A stretch of 64,000 nt of DNA from Nitrospirota bacterium (GTDB lineage Bacteria; Nitrospirota; JACRHJ01), in contig JACRHJ010000052.1 in the NCBI GenBank assembly GCA_016212105.1, forward strand, positions 21,134 to 85,133, in the 5' to 3' direction. The position numbers were made by a program, and so were the translations under genes. The notes under the pieces are model-generated. The model did no database searches. It saw nothing but the letters and a program-made list of their open reading frames with translations, and was not told the origin of the DNA. Shown piece by piece: positions 1 through 7,140 of the stretch; position 1 is the first letter of the stretch, and each line of letters begins with the position of its first letter.

Positions 1-1
1 G

Positions 2-1690
2 CTCGAGTTCGGGACGGTGCAGGGTTTCAAGATACGCTTCCAGCTCTATACCGTGCCCGGCCAGGTCTTCTATGGCGCTACCAGGAAGCTCGTCCTCAAG
101 GGCGCGGACGCCATCATCTTCGTCGCCGACTCGCAGGCGGACGTGATGGACCGGAACATCGAGAGCATCGAGGACATGAAGGCGAACCTCATAGAGAACG
201 GCCTCGACCCGGATACCATCCCGCTCATCATCCAGTACAACAAACGCGACCTGCAGAACCTGAGCCCGCTCGATGAACTCGAGGAGAAGGTCAACTACAG
301 GGGCGTCCCGTCCTTCGAGGCCTCCGCGGTCGAGGGTTTCGGAGTTATGGAGGCGTTCAAGGAGTCAACAAAGCTCCTGCTCCAGGAACTGAAGAGGAAG
401 CACTCGTTTATAAATATAGACAGCGTGAAGGACCTTCCGGACGAGGTGTTCGAACAGAAGGTCGAAGTACCGGAGGAGGAGGTCCTGGACGCGGAGGTCG
501 AGTACGAGCTGGAACTCGGGTCGTCATACTCGGCGGGCGGCGAGGGAGAGGACGTCGTCGCGGGCGAGCTGCTCGACCAGATAGAGACCATATCGCTTAC
601 CGACTCCTGCCAGGCCGAGGCGTTTCTCGACGACTACAGGAAGGGCGTACCGACCGAGGAGGCCAAGCAGAAGGCCGAGAAGGTGAGCGTATGCCAGACG
701 GTTGCCGGCGATGCCCCGGAGATGGAGAAGGAACTGTTCGCGGCCGCATGGGAGCTGCAGCACGAGGCCGGGGCACAGAACGCGGCCGGCGGCTCACAGG
801 CCTACGGCGACATCACGATAGACATCTCGCCTGTGGAGCCGGACCAGGCAGGGCCGTCCGAAATAGAACTGACCACGAGGGATGAAGAATTCGTGATAGA
901 CCGTGGAGGAATAAAGGCGGTAGACATTCCACCCGCGCCAGTTCCGGAAACGTATACGGAGCCGGGACCGGAGCAGGCCGGCGGCGAGACGTACCTCGGG
1001 ATGGACATGACCTCCCCGGAGATGATGGAGCCGGACGGGGTAATTTACGAAGGCGGCGAGGCTGTCCCTGCCCACGCGCAGGAGGCTGCGGCGCCCGGGC
1101 ATACATCGGCGGACTTCAAGGACTTCTTCGACCTGGCGAGGCCCGGGCATGCGACCGGGACCGCGCCAGCGGCTCCGGGACCGATGCCAGGACCGGAGCC
1201 GGCTCCTGTGTCTGCGAAGGCTCCCGCCGCCGAGCCTGCAAGGCCCGTTCCAGGGCCTGCGCCCGTAGCCGCCCCGGAGACGAGGCCGGCCGCGGCCCAT
1301 CCGGTCGTGGACCTGTCCGGCCTGGACGCCGGGCTTGCCGGTGTGATGTCCGCCATCGACAGGCTCGACCACAGGGTATCAGACATCGGACGCGAGGTGG
1401 CGGGGCTGAAGGCCTCGCTCGCAAGGCACGGCCATGCCGCGGACGCGCCGCAAACAGCGCCAGCTCAGCCGCAGTCCGGGGACATGTCCGCGCGCATTGA
1501 CGAACTCGCCACCGCGCTAAGGGAAGTGGCCGAGGGCCAGGACAGGCTTCTGCTGTCGATACTAGAAGCGGTCAGGGACTCTAAGAGAAGCAACGCGGAC
1601 TCCCACGAGAAGCTCGAGGACGCGTTGAAGTACCTGATAGGCAAAGCGGTGGGCGAGGACAAGGGCCCCGGCAAGAAGAAGTGGTTTTAA
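2..1690 (+). CDS. mglA: MglA-family Ras-like GTPase with long coiled-coil tail (5' partial)
   Basis: The reading frame is open from base 2, so the N terminus with the P-loop lies outside the window. The visible GTPase part has the MglA switch-II region (LYTVPGQVFY), the G4 motif NKRD and a G5-like EASA, ending near visible residue 135. MglA proteins control cell polarity and motility or organelle positioning at the inner face of the membrane. Classical MglA is about 195 residues and ends here, but this protein continues for over 400 residues: an acidic stretch, a Pro/Ala-rich linker (roughly residues 310-440 of the visible part) and two predicted coiled coils ending in a basic KKKWF tail. The tail is not a domain I recognise; it may tether the GTPase to a partner. 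A zinc-ribbon gene follows 21 bases downstream. Confidence 0.85.
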   Translation, partial: LEFGTVQGFKIRFQLYTVPGQVFYGATRKLVLKGADAIIFVADSQADVMDRNIESIEDMKANLIENGLDPDTIPLIIQYNKRDLQNLSPLDELEEKVNYRGVPSFEASAVEGFGVMEAFKESTKLLLQELKRKHSFINIDSVKDLPDEVFEQKVEVPEEEVLDAEVEYELELGSSYSAGGEGEDVVAGELLDQIETISLTDSCQAEAFLDDYRKGVPTEEAKQKAEKVSVCQTVAGDAPEMEKELFAAAWELQHEAGAQNAAGGSQAYGDITIDISPVEPDQAGPSEIELTTRDEEFVIDRGGIKAVDIPPAPVPETYTEPGPEQAGGETYLGMDMTSPEMMEPDGVIYEGGEAVPAHAQEAAAPGHTSADFKDFFDLARPGHATGTAPAAPGPMPGPEPAPVSAKAPAAEPARPVPGPAPVAAPETRPAAAHPVVDLSGLDAGLAGVMSAIDRLDHRVSDIGREVAGLKASLARHGHAADAPQTAPAQPQSGDMSARIDELATALREVAEGQDRLLLSILEAVRDSKRSNADSHEKLEDALKYLIGKAVGEDKGPGKKKWF

Positions 1691-1711
1691 ACCTTTAGGA
1701 GAGCCTGACTT

Positions 1712-1915
1712 ATGATGGAACCTCTGATGTGCCCCTACTGCGGCGGGGCGGAGCTGATAGAAGAAGAGGAGTCCGTCCTCGAGACCGAGGACGAGTACTG
1801 GGTGATATACCACTGGCGCTGCACCGACTGCGGCGAGGGTTTCGACAAGGTCACGGCACAGCCGCTCGACCAGGCTTTCGAGGACTCCGATGACGAAGGC
1901 CCGTTGTGGAGCTGA
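1712..1915 (+). CDS. small zinc-ribbon protein
   Basis: This 67-residue acidic protein has two CxxC knuckles (CPYC near residue 7 and CTDC near residue 37), as expected for one zinc ion in a rubredoxin-like or ribbon fold. Two ATG codons lie in tandem at 1712 and 1715; an AGGAG lies at about 1697-1701, so either can be used. The closeness to the MglA gene suggests cotranscription. The function is unknown. Such proteins often act as small nucleic-acid or protein adaptors, but nothing in the sequence decides it. Confidence 0.7.
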   Translation: MMEPLMCPYCGGAELIEEEESVLETEDEYWVIYHWRCTDCGEGFDKVTAQPLDQAFEDSDDEGPLWS

Positions 1916-2143
1916 GCCCTATTAGCGTAATTTATAGCACCTCCGAAAAACGAACGCCGTTTGTAACTGGAACATACCTGCCCTTGCATCAATAAATCAA
2001 TGCCAATATCCGGCATTGAGGCTTCATTATAATGTCTACGGCGTACTTTAGGGCTTCGTAAGTTTAGGTTTTACCGGTAATCGTAACCGTTTATCACTAA
2101 AACCAGATTATAACCTAAAGCCACAGCTTTAGAAAAATTCTGC
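1916..2143. other. AT-rich intergenic region upstream of the nuo promoter
   Basis: No convincing gene is seen between the zinc-ribbon gene and the nuo promoter. Two short hairpins are visible: CAATGCC/GGCATTG at 1998-2018 and CTAAAGC/GCTTTAG at 2115-2132. The second lies 11 bases upstream of the -35 box and could be an operator. The region is much more AT-rich than the flanking genes. Confidence 0.45.
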
Positions 2144-2173
2144 TTGACAAGACAGACCTCTTTAGAATATCAT
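2144..2173 (+). promoter_or_regulatory. sigma70-type promoter of the nuo operon
   Basis: TTGACA at 2144-2149 and TATCAT at 2168-2173 are separated by 18 bases. Transcription would start near 2180, about 50 bases before nuoA, whose AGGAGG ribosome binding site is at 2222-2227. Confidence 0.65.
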
Positions 2174-2232
2174 TACGCCCGATGTTGGAGCAGAAGGATG
2201 CAGCGATAAATTTTCCTTATTAGGAGGTTGTC

Positions 2233-2613
2233 GTGCTGGAAACCCCGGGTGCAGTCCTCCCCCTTAATTATTGGCCCGTCATGGTGTACGGGCTGATAGC
2301 TATCGCATTCGGCATCGTCACCATCACCATCGGCTATTTCTTCCGTCCAAGCAAGCCCAGCCAGTCCAAGCTTTCCCCTTACGAATGCGGCTGTCCCCCC
2401 GTCGGCGACGCCCGCGAACGTTTCTCCGTCAAGTTCTATATTATCGCCATGCTCTTCGTGCTGTTCGACCTCGAGACGGTCTTCATGTTTCCCTGGGCGA
2501 TAGACTTCAAGGCCCTCGGCGCGTTCGGCTTCTACGAGATGCTGGTGTTCATCTTCATCCTGATGGTCGGCTACGTCTACGCCTGGAAAAAGGGGGCACT
2601 GGATTGGGACTGA
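2233..2613 (+). CDS. nuoA: NADH-quinone oxidoreductase subunit A
   Basis: NuoA is a three-helix membrane subunit of complex I near the quinone site. The 126-residue product has helices at about 15-37, 66-88 and 95-117. The conserved YECG loop (E51) and FDLE motif (D79, E81) are present. The GTG start has AGGAGG five bases upstream. This is the first gene of a 14-gene operon, and its 3' end overlaps nuoB by ten bases. Confidence 0.96.
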   Translation: MLETPGAVLPLNYWPVMVYGLIAIAFGIVTITIGYFFRPSKPSQSKLSPYECGCPPVGDARERFSVKFYIIAMLFVLFDLETVFMFPWAIDFKALGAFGFYEMLVFIFILMVGYVYAWKKGALDWD

Positions 2614-3107
2614 TTGAAGGACAGTTCGAGGACAGCTACATCACCACCAAGATAGACCTCCTGATTAACTCGGCGAGGGCCTGTTCCATATGGCCGATGA
2701 CGTTCGGCCTCGCATGCTGCGCCATCGAGATGATACACGCCTACGGCGCGCCGCAGATGGACTTCGACCGCTACGGCGTCATCCCGCGCGCGACGCCCCG
2801 CCAGTCCGACCTGATGATCGTCGCCGGCACCCTCACCAAGAAAATGGCGCCCGTCCTCCGCAAGGTCTACGACCAGATGCCAGAGCCCAAGTGGGTCGTC
2901 GCGATGGGCTCCTGCGCATGCACCGGCAACATATACCAGACCTACAGCGTCGTCCGGGGCGTCGAGCAAATTGTCCCCGTCGATGTATTCATACCTGGCT
3001 GCCCGCCGCGTCCCGAGGCGCTCTTCCACGGTATAATCAAGCTCCAGGAGAAGATCAAAGAGGGCCGCTACATCAGGAAGCCTATATTCCAGGAGGAGAC
3101 GCTTTAA
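2604..3107 (+). CDS. nuoB: NADH-quinone oxidoreductase subunit B
   Basis: NuoB holds cluster N2, the [4Fe-4S] centre that reduces quinone. The 167-residue product has the expected ligands C38, C39, C104 and C133 (the CC pair, GSCA and GCPPRPE motifs). I place the start at TTG 2604: it gives the usual MGLIEG N terminus, has AAGGGGG at 2590-2596, and the longer frame upstream is only a shadow of nuoA. The gene overlaps nuoA by ten bases, which suggests translational coupling. Confidence 0.95.
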   Translation: MGLIEGQFEDSYITTKIDLLINSARACSIWPMTFGLACCAIEMIHAYGAPQMDFDRYGVIPRATPRQSDLMIVAGTLTKKMAPVLRKVYDQMPEPKWVVAMGSCACTGNIYQTYSVVRGVEQIVPVDVFIPGCPPRPEALFHGIIKLQEKIKEGRYIRKPIFQEETL

Positions 3108-3587
3108 GTGGAGCCCCCGATAATCATAGAGCTGCTCGGCGAGAAGTTCCCCGGAGAGGTCCTTGCATCCGGCGAGTCGCTCGGCCAGAGCTGGGTCTCG
3201 CTCAAAAGGGACAGGCTTGCGGACATCTGCAAGTATCTCAAGACCACACCCGAGATAAAGATGGACTACCTCATAGACGTCACCGCGGTCGACTGGCTGC
3301 CCAGGACGCCCCGGTTCGAGGTCGTCTACCACATGCGTTCTATAAAGCACGGCAGCTCGCTCAGGCTTAAAGTCCCGGTCGAGGAGGACGACCCCAAGGT
3401 CCCTACCGTGACCGGCGTCTGGCTCACGGCCAACTGGCACGAGCGCGAGACGTTCGACCTCATGGGCATAATATTCGAAGGCCACCCCGACCCGCGCAGG
3501 ATACTGATGCCGGACGACTGGGAGGGCCACCCGCTCCGTAAGGACTACCCGCTCGGCGGGTACGACTGGGAGTTCAAACCCTGGTAG
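3108..3587 (+). CDS. nuoC: NADH-quinone oxidoreductase subunit C (30 kDa)
   Basis: NuoC belongs to the peripheral arm of complex I and packs against NuoD. The 159-residue product has the 30-kDa subunit signature HERETFDLMG followed by the conserved RILMPDDWEGHPLRKDYPL block. The GTG start directly follows the nuoB stop, with AGGAGGAG at 3091-3098 inside nuoB. NuoC and NuoD are separate genes here, not fused as in E. coli. Confidence 0.96.
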   Translation: MEPPIIIELLGEKFPGEVLASGESLGQSWVSLKRDRLADICKYLKTTPEIKMDYLIDVTAVDWLPRTPRFEVVYHMRSIKHGSSLRLKVPVEEDDPKVPTVTGVWLTANWHERETFDLMGIIFEGHPDPRRILMPDDWEGHPLRKDYPLGGYDWEFKPW

Positions 3588-3829
3588 CAGAAAGACCGTC
3601 ATTCCCGCCCCGGCTTTAGGCATACCGGGGTAAACTCCGGCGGGAATCAAGGAAGTACAAATTCCTGGACCCCGTGTCAAGCACGGGGAGACAATCATAA
3701 TGCAGGGGCCGTACCAAGCGAAGCGCGTGTCGGCCCTGATTTGGAATTCAAGGTGTCATTCTGAGCGAAGCGAAGAATCCGCCTTTTGACCTTATCGTTA
3801 CATTAAAACGGGAACACACACCACATTAC
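3588..3829. repeat. repeat cluster between nuoC and nuoD
   Basis: Three repeat types stand in series. A family-A element at 3598-3697 has three hairpins: ATTCCCGC/GCGGGAAT, GGAA/TTCC arms, and CCCCGTG/CACGGGG. A family-B element (GGGCCGTACCAAGC...GTCGGCCC) lies at about 3703-3740, and a family-C element (CATTCTGAGCGAAGCGAAG) at about 3755-3785. All three families recur many times in this window. No gene is visible. Confidence 0.85.
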
Positions 3830-5005
3830 ATGGCGACGACGAGCAAAGAGATAACGGTAAACATGGGGCCCCAGCACCCCAGCACGCACGGCGTGCTGAG
3901 GCTCATCCTCGAGCTGGACGGCGAGACCGTCGTCTCCTGCGCCCCGCACCTCGGGTACCTGCACAGGGGCTCGGAGAAGCTCGCGGAGAACCGCACATAC
4001 CAGCAGATAGTCCCGCTCACCGACCGCTTCGACTATTTATCCTGCGGCAACAACAACCTCGCGTACGCCATCGCGGTGGAAAAGCTGATGGGCATCGAGG
4101 TCCCGGAGCGCGCGGATTACCTGCGCACGATTGTCGCCGAGCTGTCGAGGATCTCTTCGCACCTGCTCTGGCTTGCGACGCACGCGGCCGACATCGGCGC
4201 GGTAACGGTCCTCCTGTACACGCTGCGCGAGAGGGAGGAGATACTCGAACTCTTCGAGCTGCTCACAGGCGCCCGGCTCACCGTAAGCTATGTCAACATA
4301 GGCGGCGTCAGGCGCGACGCGACGCCGGAGTTCATCGCGCGCTGCAAGGACTTCATGTCCCGCTTCCCCGCGAAGATAGACGACTACGACACCCTCATCA
4401 TGGAGAACAGGATATTCGTCGGCCGCACCAAGGGCATCGGCATAATCTCCTACGACGAGGCGATAGACTGGGGCTTGACCGGCGGCTCGCTCAGGGGCTC
4501 CGGCGTGGACTACGACCTGAGGAAGGCCGCGCCTTACGCGGCCTACGACAGGGTAGAGTTCGACGTGCCGCTCGGCAAGACGGGCGACGTGTACGACAGG
4601 TACATCATCCGTGTCGAGGAGATGAGGCAGTCCGTCAGGATAATCAACCAGTGCTTCAGGGACATGCCGGACGGGCCGGTCAAGGCCGACATCCCGACGG
4701 TTTCCCTGCCTCCCAAGGACCGCGTCATGGCGGACATCGAGACTCTCGCGCACCACTTCGTCCTGGTCTCCAAAGGGTTCACGGTCGCCCCGGGCGAGGT
4801 GTACGTCGGCTGCGAGGTGCCCAAGGGCGAGCTTGGCTTCTACATAGTCTCGGACGGTTCGTCGAGCCCGCTCAGGATGAAGGTGCGCTCCCCGTCGTTC
4901 GTTAACCTCCAGTGCCTGCCCCGCATGGTGAAGGGGCACATGATAGCGGACATAGTCTCCTGCATAGGCAGCATAGACATCGTCCTTGGCGAGGTGGACA
5001 GGTAA
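3830..5005 (+). CDS. nuoD: NADH-quinone oxidoreductase subunit D (49 kDa)
   Basis: NuoD forms the quinone-binding cavity with NuoB and descends from the large subunit of [NiFe] hydrogenases. The 391-residue product begins with the typical MGPQHPSTHG block (quinone-site His), followed by GYLHRG, and ends with the family's DIVLGEVDR tail. The [NiFe] cysteine ligands are absent, as normal for NuoD. There is no good ribosome binding site before ATG 3830, because the preceding bases belong to repeat-rich sequence. Confidence 0.96.
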   Translation: MATTSKEITVNMGPQHPSTHGVLRLILELDGETVVSCAPHLGYLHRGSEKLAENRTYQQIVPLTDRFDYLSCGNNNLAYAIAVEKLMGIEVPERADYLRTIVAELSRISSHLLWLATHAADIGAVTVLLYTLREREEILELFELLTGARLTVSYVNIGGVRRDATPEFIARCKDFMSRFPAKIDDYDTLIMENRIFVGRTKGIGIISYDEAIDWGLTGGSLRGSGVDYDLRKAAPYAAYDRVEFDVPLGKTGDVYDRYIIRVEEMRQSVRIINQCFRDMPDGPVKADIPTVSLPPKDRVMADIETLAHHFVLVSKGFTVAPGEVYVGCEVPKGELGFYIVSDGSSSPLRMKVRSPSFVNLQCLPRMVKGHMIADIVSCIGSIDIVLGEVDR

Positions 5006-5242
5006 TTAAGTTCGTCATTCCCGCGAAGGCGGGAATCCATCTTGAAGTTAATGCATAAAATGGACCCCCGTTTTCACGGGGGAGACAAGGATAGGTTGTA
5101 GTTGCCAGATTCATCGGGCGGTTTTGTAGGGCGCGACGCCCTCGGCGCGCCGGAATGAGAAGGGCCGACACACGGGTCGGCCCCTACATAAAAGCAGGAC
5201 ATCGGGACGGCGGACGCCGTCCCAAATGCGAGAATAACACGA
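5006..5242. repeat. repeat cluster between nuoD and nuoE
   Basis: A family-A first hairpin lies at about 5012-5032 (CATTCCCGCGAAGGCGGGAA). A CCCCCGTTTTCACGGGGG hairpin follows at about 5065-5082, then a GC-rich palindromic unit (5130-5155), a family-B unit (5157-5190, GGGCCGACACACGGGTCGGCCC) and a GGGACGGCGGACGCCGTCCC palindrome at about 5203-5222. No gene is visible. Confidence 0.8.
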
Positions 5243-5710
5243 ATGATAAAGCTCAGCGACAAGACGATAGCCGCGATTGAAGAGAACGCGACGCGTTACC
5301 CGGACAGGAACTCCGTCCTGATGTTCGGCCTCTGGAAGGCGCAGGAGGAACTCGGGCACCTCTCACCGGAGGCGATAGAGGCGGTGGCCGAGGCGGTCCG
5401 CGTCCCCAGGGCCAAGGCCCAGGGGGTGGCGACATACCACTCGCTATACTGGAAGAAGCCGGTCGGCGAAAACGTCATAATGCTCTGCACGAACGTCGCA
5501 TGCACACTTATGGGCGCGGAGACGATACTCGAGCACATCGAGAACAGGCTCGGCATAAAGGAAGGCCACACCACCCCGGACGGGAAGTTCACGCTCCAGG
5601 AGGTCGAGTGCATCGGCTCCTGCGGCTACGGCCCGGCGATGGTTATCAACGAGACGTTCTACTTCGACCTCACCATAAACAAGATCGACGACATACTGGC
5701 GAAGTTATAA
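5243..5710 (+). CDS. nuoE: NADH-quinone oxidoreductase subunit E (24 kDa)
   Basis: NuoE is the small subunit of the NADH-oxidising module and carries the [2Fe-2S] cluster N1a. The 155-residue product is thioredoxin-like, with ligands C82 and C87 (CTNVAC) and C123 and C127 (CIGSC), the normal 4- and 3-residue spacings. It lies between nuoD and nuoF, separated from both by repeats. Confidence 0.95.
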   Translation: MIKLSDKTIAAIEENATRYPDRNSVLMFGLWKAQEELGHLSPEAIEAVAEAVRVPRAKAQGVATYHSLYWKKPVGENVIMLCTNVACTLMGAETILEHIENRLGIKEGHTTPDGKFTLQEVECIGSCGYGPAMVINETFYFDLTINKIDDILAKL

Positions 5711-5721
5711 ATGACGTGATA

Positions 5722-5844
5722 CGTGTTCGTGGTTCGTGTTCGTGAATGACAACGAACACGAAAACAAGAACTGGGGTACGAGTGAGGCAAGCCGCTCCTC
5801 CACTTTATTACCCAGGTTTTTCACGAACACGAAACACGAACACG
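5722..5844. repeat. family-D inverted repeat in the nuoE-nuoF gap
   Basis: Arms at 5722-5746 and 5820-5844 are 25 bases long, built on the words CACGAACACG and ACACGAA, and match as inverted copies at 24 of 25 positions. They enclose about 73 bases. Further copies of one arm stand at about 38404-38437 and 47808-47840. The right arm runs to within 15 bases of the nuoF start codon. Confidence 0.85.
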
Positions 5845-5859
5845 AAACACGGACCTTAA

Positions 5860-7140
5860 ATGGACAGAATCCTCCTAAAGAACGTAGACGTCCCTAATAT
5901 ACACGACATCGACGTGTACATGGCGCACGGCGGGTACATCTCACTCGACAAGGCCTTCGCGATGGACCCGAAGGACGTGCTGGAGGAGGTCAAACGCTCA
6001 GGCCTCAGGGGCCGGGGCGGCGCATGGTTCCCCGCCGGCATGAAGTGGCAGTTCTGCGTCGAGGTTCCCAAGTTCCCCAAGTACCTCATAGCGAACGCGG
6101 ACGAGGGCGAGCCGGGTACGTTCAAGGACAGGCCGTTCCTGGAGACCGACCCGCACCAGCTCATCGAGGGCATGATCGTCTCGGCCTATGCGATCGGGGC
6201 GTCAGGCGGCTACATATACCTGCGCGGCGAGTATCCGGACGGCTACAGGACGCTTAACACGGCCATCAAGCAGGCGTACGACAGGAACCTGCTCGGAAAG
6301 AACATAAAGGGCACGGACTTCTCGTTCGACCTGACGGTGCACCGTGGCGCGGGCGCGTACATCTGCGGCGAGGCCTCGGCGCTCATCGAGTCGCTCGAAG
6401 GAAAGCGCGGCCAGTTCCGCGTCCGCCCGCCGTACATGGCTACGCACGGCGCGTTCGCCATGCCGACCGTCGTCAACAACGTCGAGACGCTCGTCAACGT
6501 TTCACATATAATAAACCACGGCGCGGACTGGTGGGGCTCCATAGGCACGAAGGAGTCGCCCGGCCCCAAGGTCTTTGGCATAAGCGGCCACCTGAACAGG
6601 CCCGGCCTTTACGAAGAGGCGATGGGCGTGACATTGCGCGAACTCATATACGAGCGCGGCGGCGGCATAAGGGGCGGCAAGAAGCTTAAAGGCGTAATAC
6701 CCGGCGGCGTCTCGACGTCCATGCTCACGCCCGACTTCCTCGACATGAAGATGGACGTCAAGTCCCTCCAGGACGCGGGCTCTGCGATAGGTTCCGGCGC
6801 GCTGATGGTGATGGACGAGGACACATGCATCGTGCACATAGTCTGGCGCGCGATGGCCTTCTTCCAGCACGAGTCCTGCGGCCGTTGCACGCCGTGCCGC
6901 GAGGGTACGGACTGGATGCTCCAGATACTCGCGCGCATGGAGAACGGCGGGGGCCGGATGGAGGACCTCGACATACTCGCGGACGTCTGCCACACGATAC
7001 ACCACAACTGCTTCTGCCCGCTCGGCGAGGGCGCGGTCATGCCGGTGCTCTCGTCGCTCAAGTACTTCAGACACGAGTACGAGGAGCACATCAAGGCCGG
7101 GAAATGCCCCAAGGGGCTCCGGGCGAGGGTGAGACATTGA
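5860..7140 (+). CDS. nuoF: NADH-quinone oxidoreductase subunit F (51 kDa, FMN and NADH binding)
   Basis: NuoF oxidises NADH with FMN and passes electrons to the [4Fe-4S] cluster N3. The 426-residue product has the glycine-rich loop at about residues 49-62, the NADEGEPGTFKDR block at about 79-91, and cluster ligands C340, C343 and C346 (CGRCTPC), with the fourth at C386 (FCPLGE). The glycine-rich loop reads GRGGAWFPAG; the usual sequence is GRGGAGFPTG, so Trp replaces a conserved Gly. No clear ribosome binding site precedes ATG 5860, where repeat D forms the leader. The stop overlaps the nuoG start by one base. Confidence 0.96.
   Translation: MDRILLKNVDVPNIHDIDVYMAHGGYISLDKAFAMDPKDVLEEVKRSGLRGRGGAWFPAGMKWQFCVEVPKFPKYLIANADEGEPGTFKDRPFLETDPHQLIEGMIVSAYAIGASGGYIYLRGEYPDGYRTLNTAIKQAYDRNLLGKNIKGTDFSFDLTVHRGAGAYICGEASALIESLEGKRGQFRVRPPYMATHGAFAMPTVVNNVETLVNVSHIINHGADWWGSIGTKESPGPKVFGISGHLNRPGLYEEAMGVTLRELIYERGGGIRGGKKLKGVIPGGVSTSMLTPDFLDMKMDVKSLQDAGSAIGSGALMVMDEDTCIVHIVWRAMAFFQHESCGRCTPCREGTDWMLQILARMENGGGRMEDLDILADVCHTIHHNCFCPLGEGAVMPVLSSLKYFRHEYEEHIKAGKCPKGLRARVRH

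Noticed and set aside
2577..3698. Long minus-strand reading frame antisense to nuoA-C
   Set aside because: The plus-strand genes are clear members of known families. The antisense frame only reflects GC-rich codon bias and has no start signals or known motifs. The same applies to the antisense frames over mutS, gdhA and nuoD.
5722..5850. CACGAACACG arrays as a CRISPR-like repeat
   Set aside because: The words are short, overlapping and without unique spacers; the large-scale pattern is one inverted repeat, not regularly spaced direct repeats. No cas genes are present.
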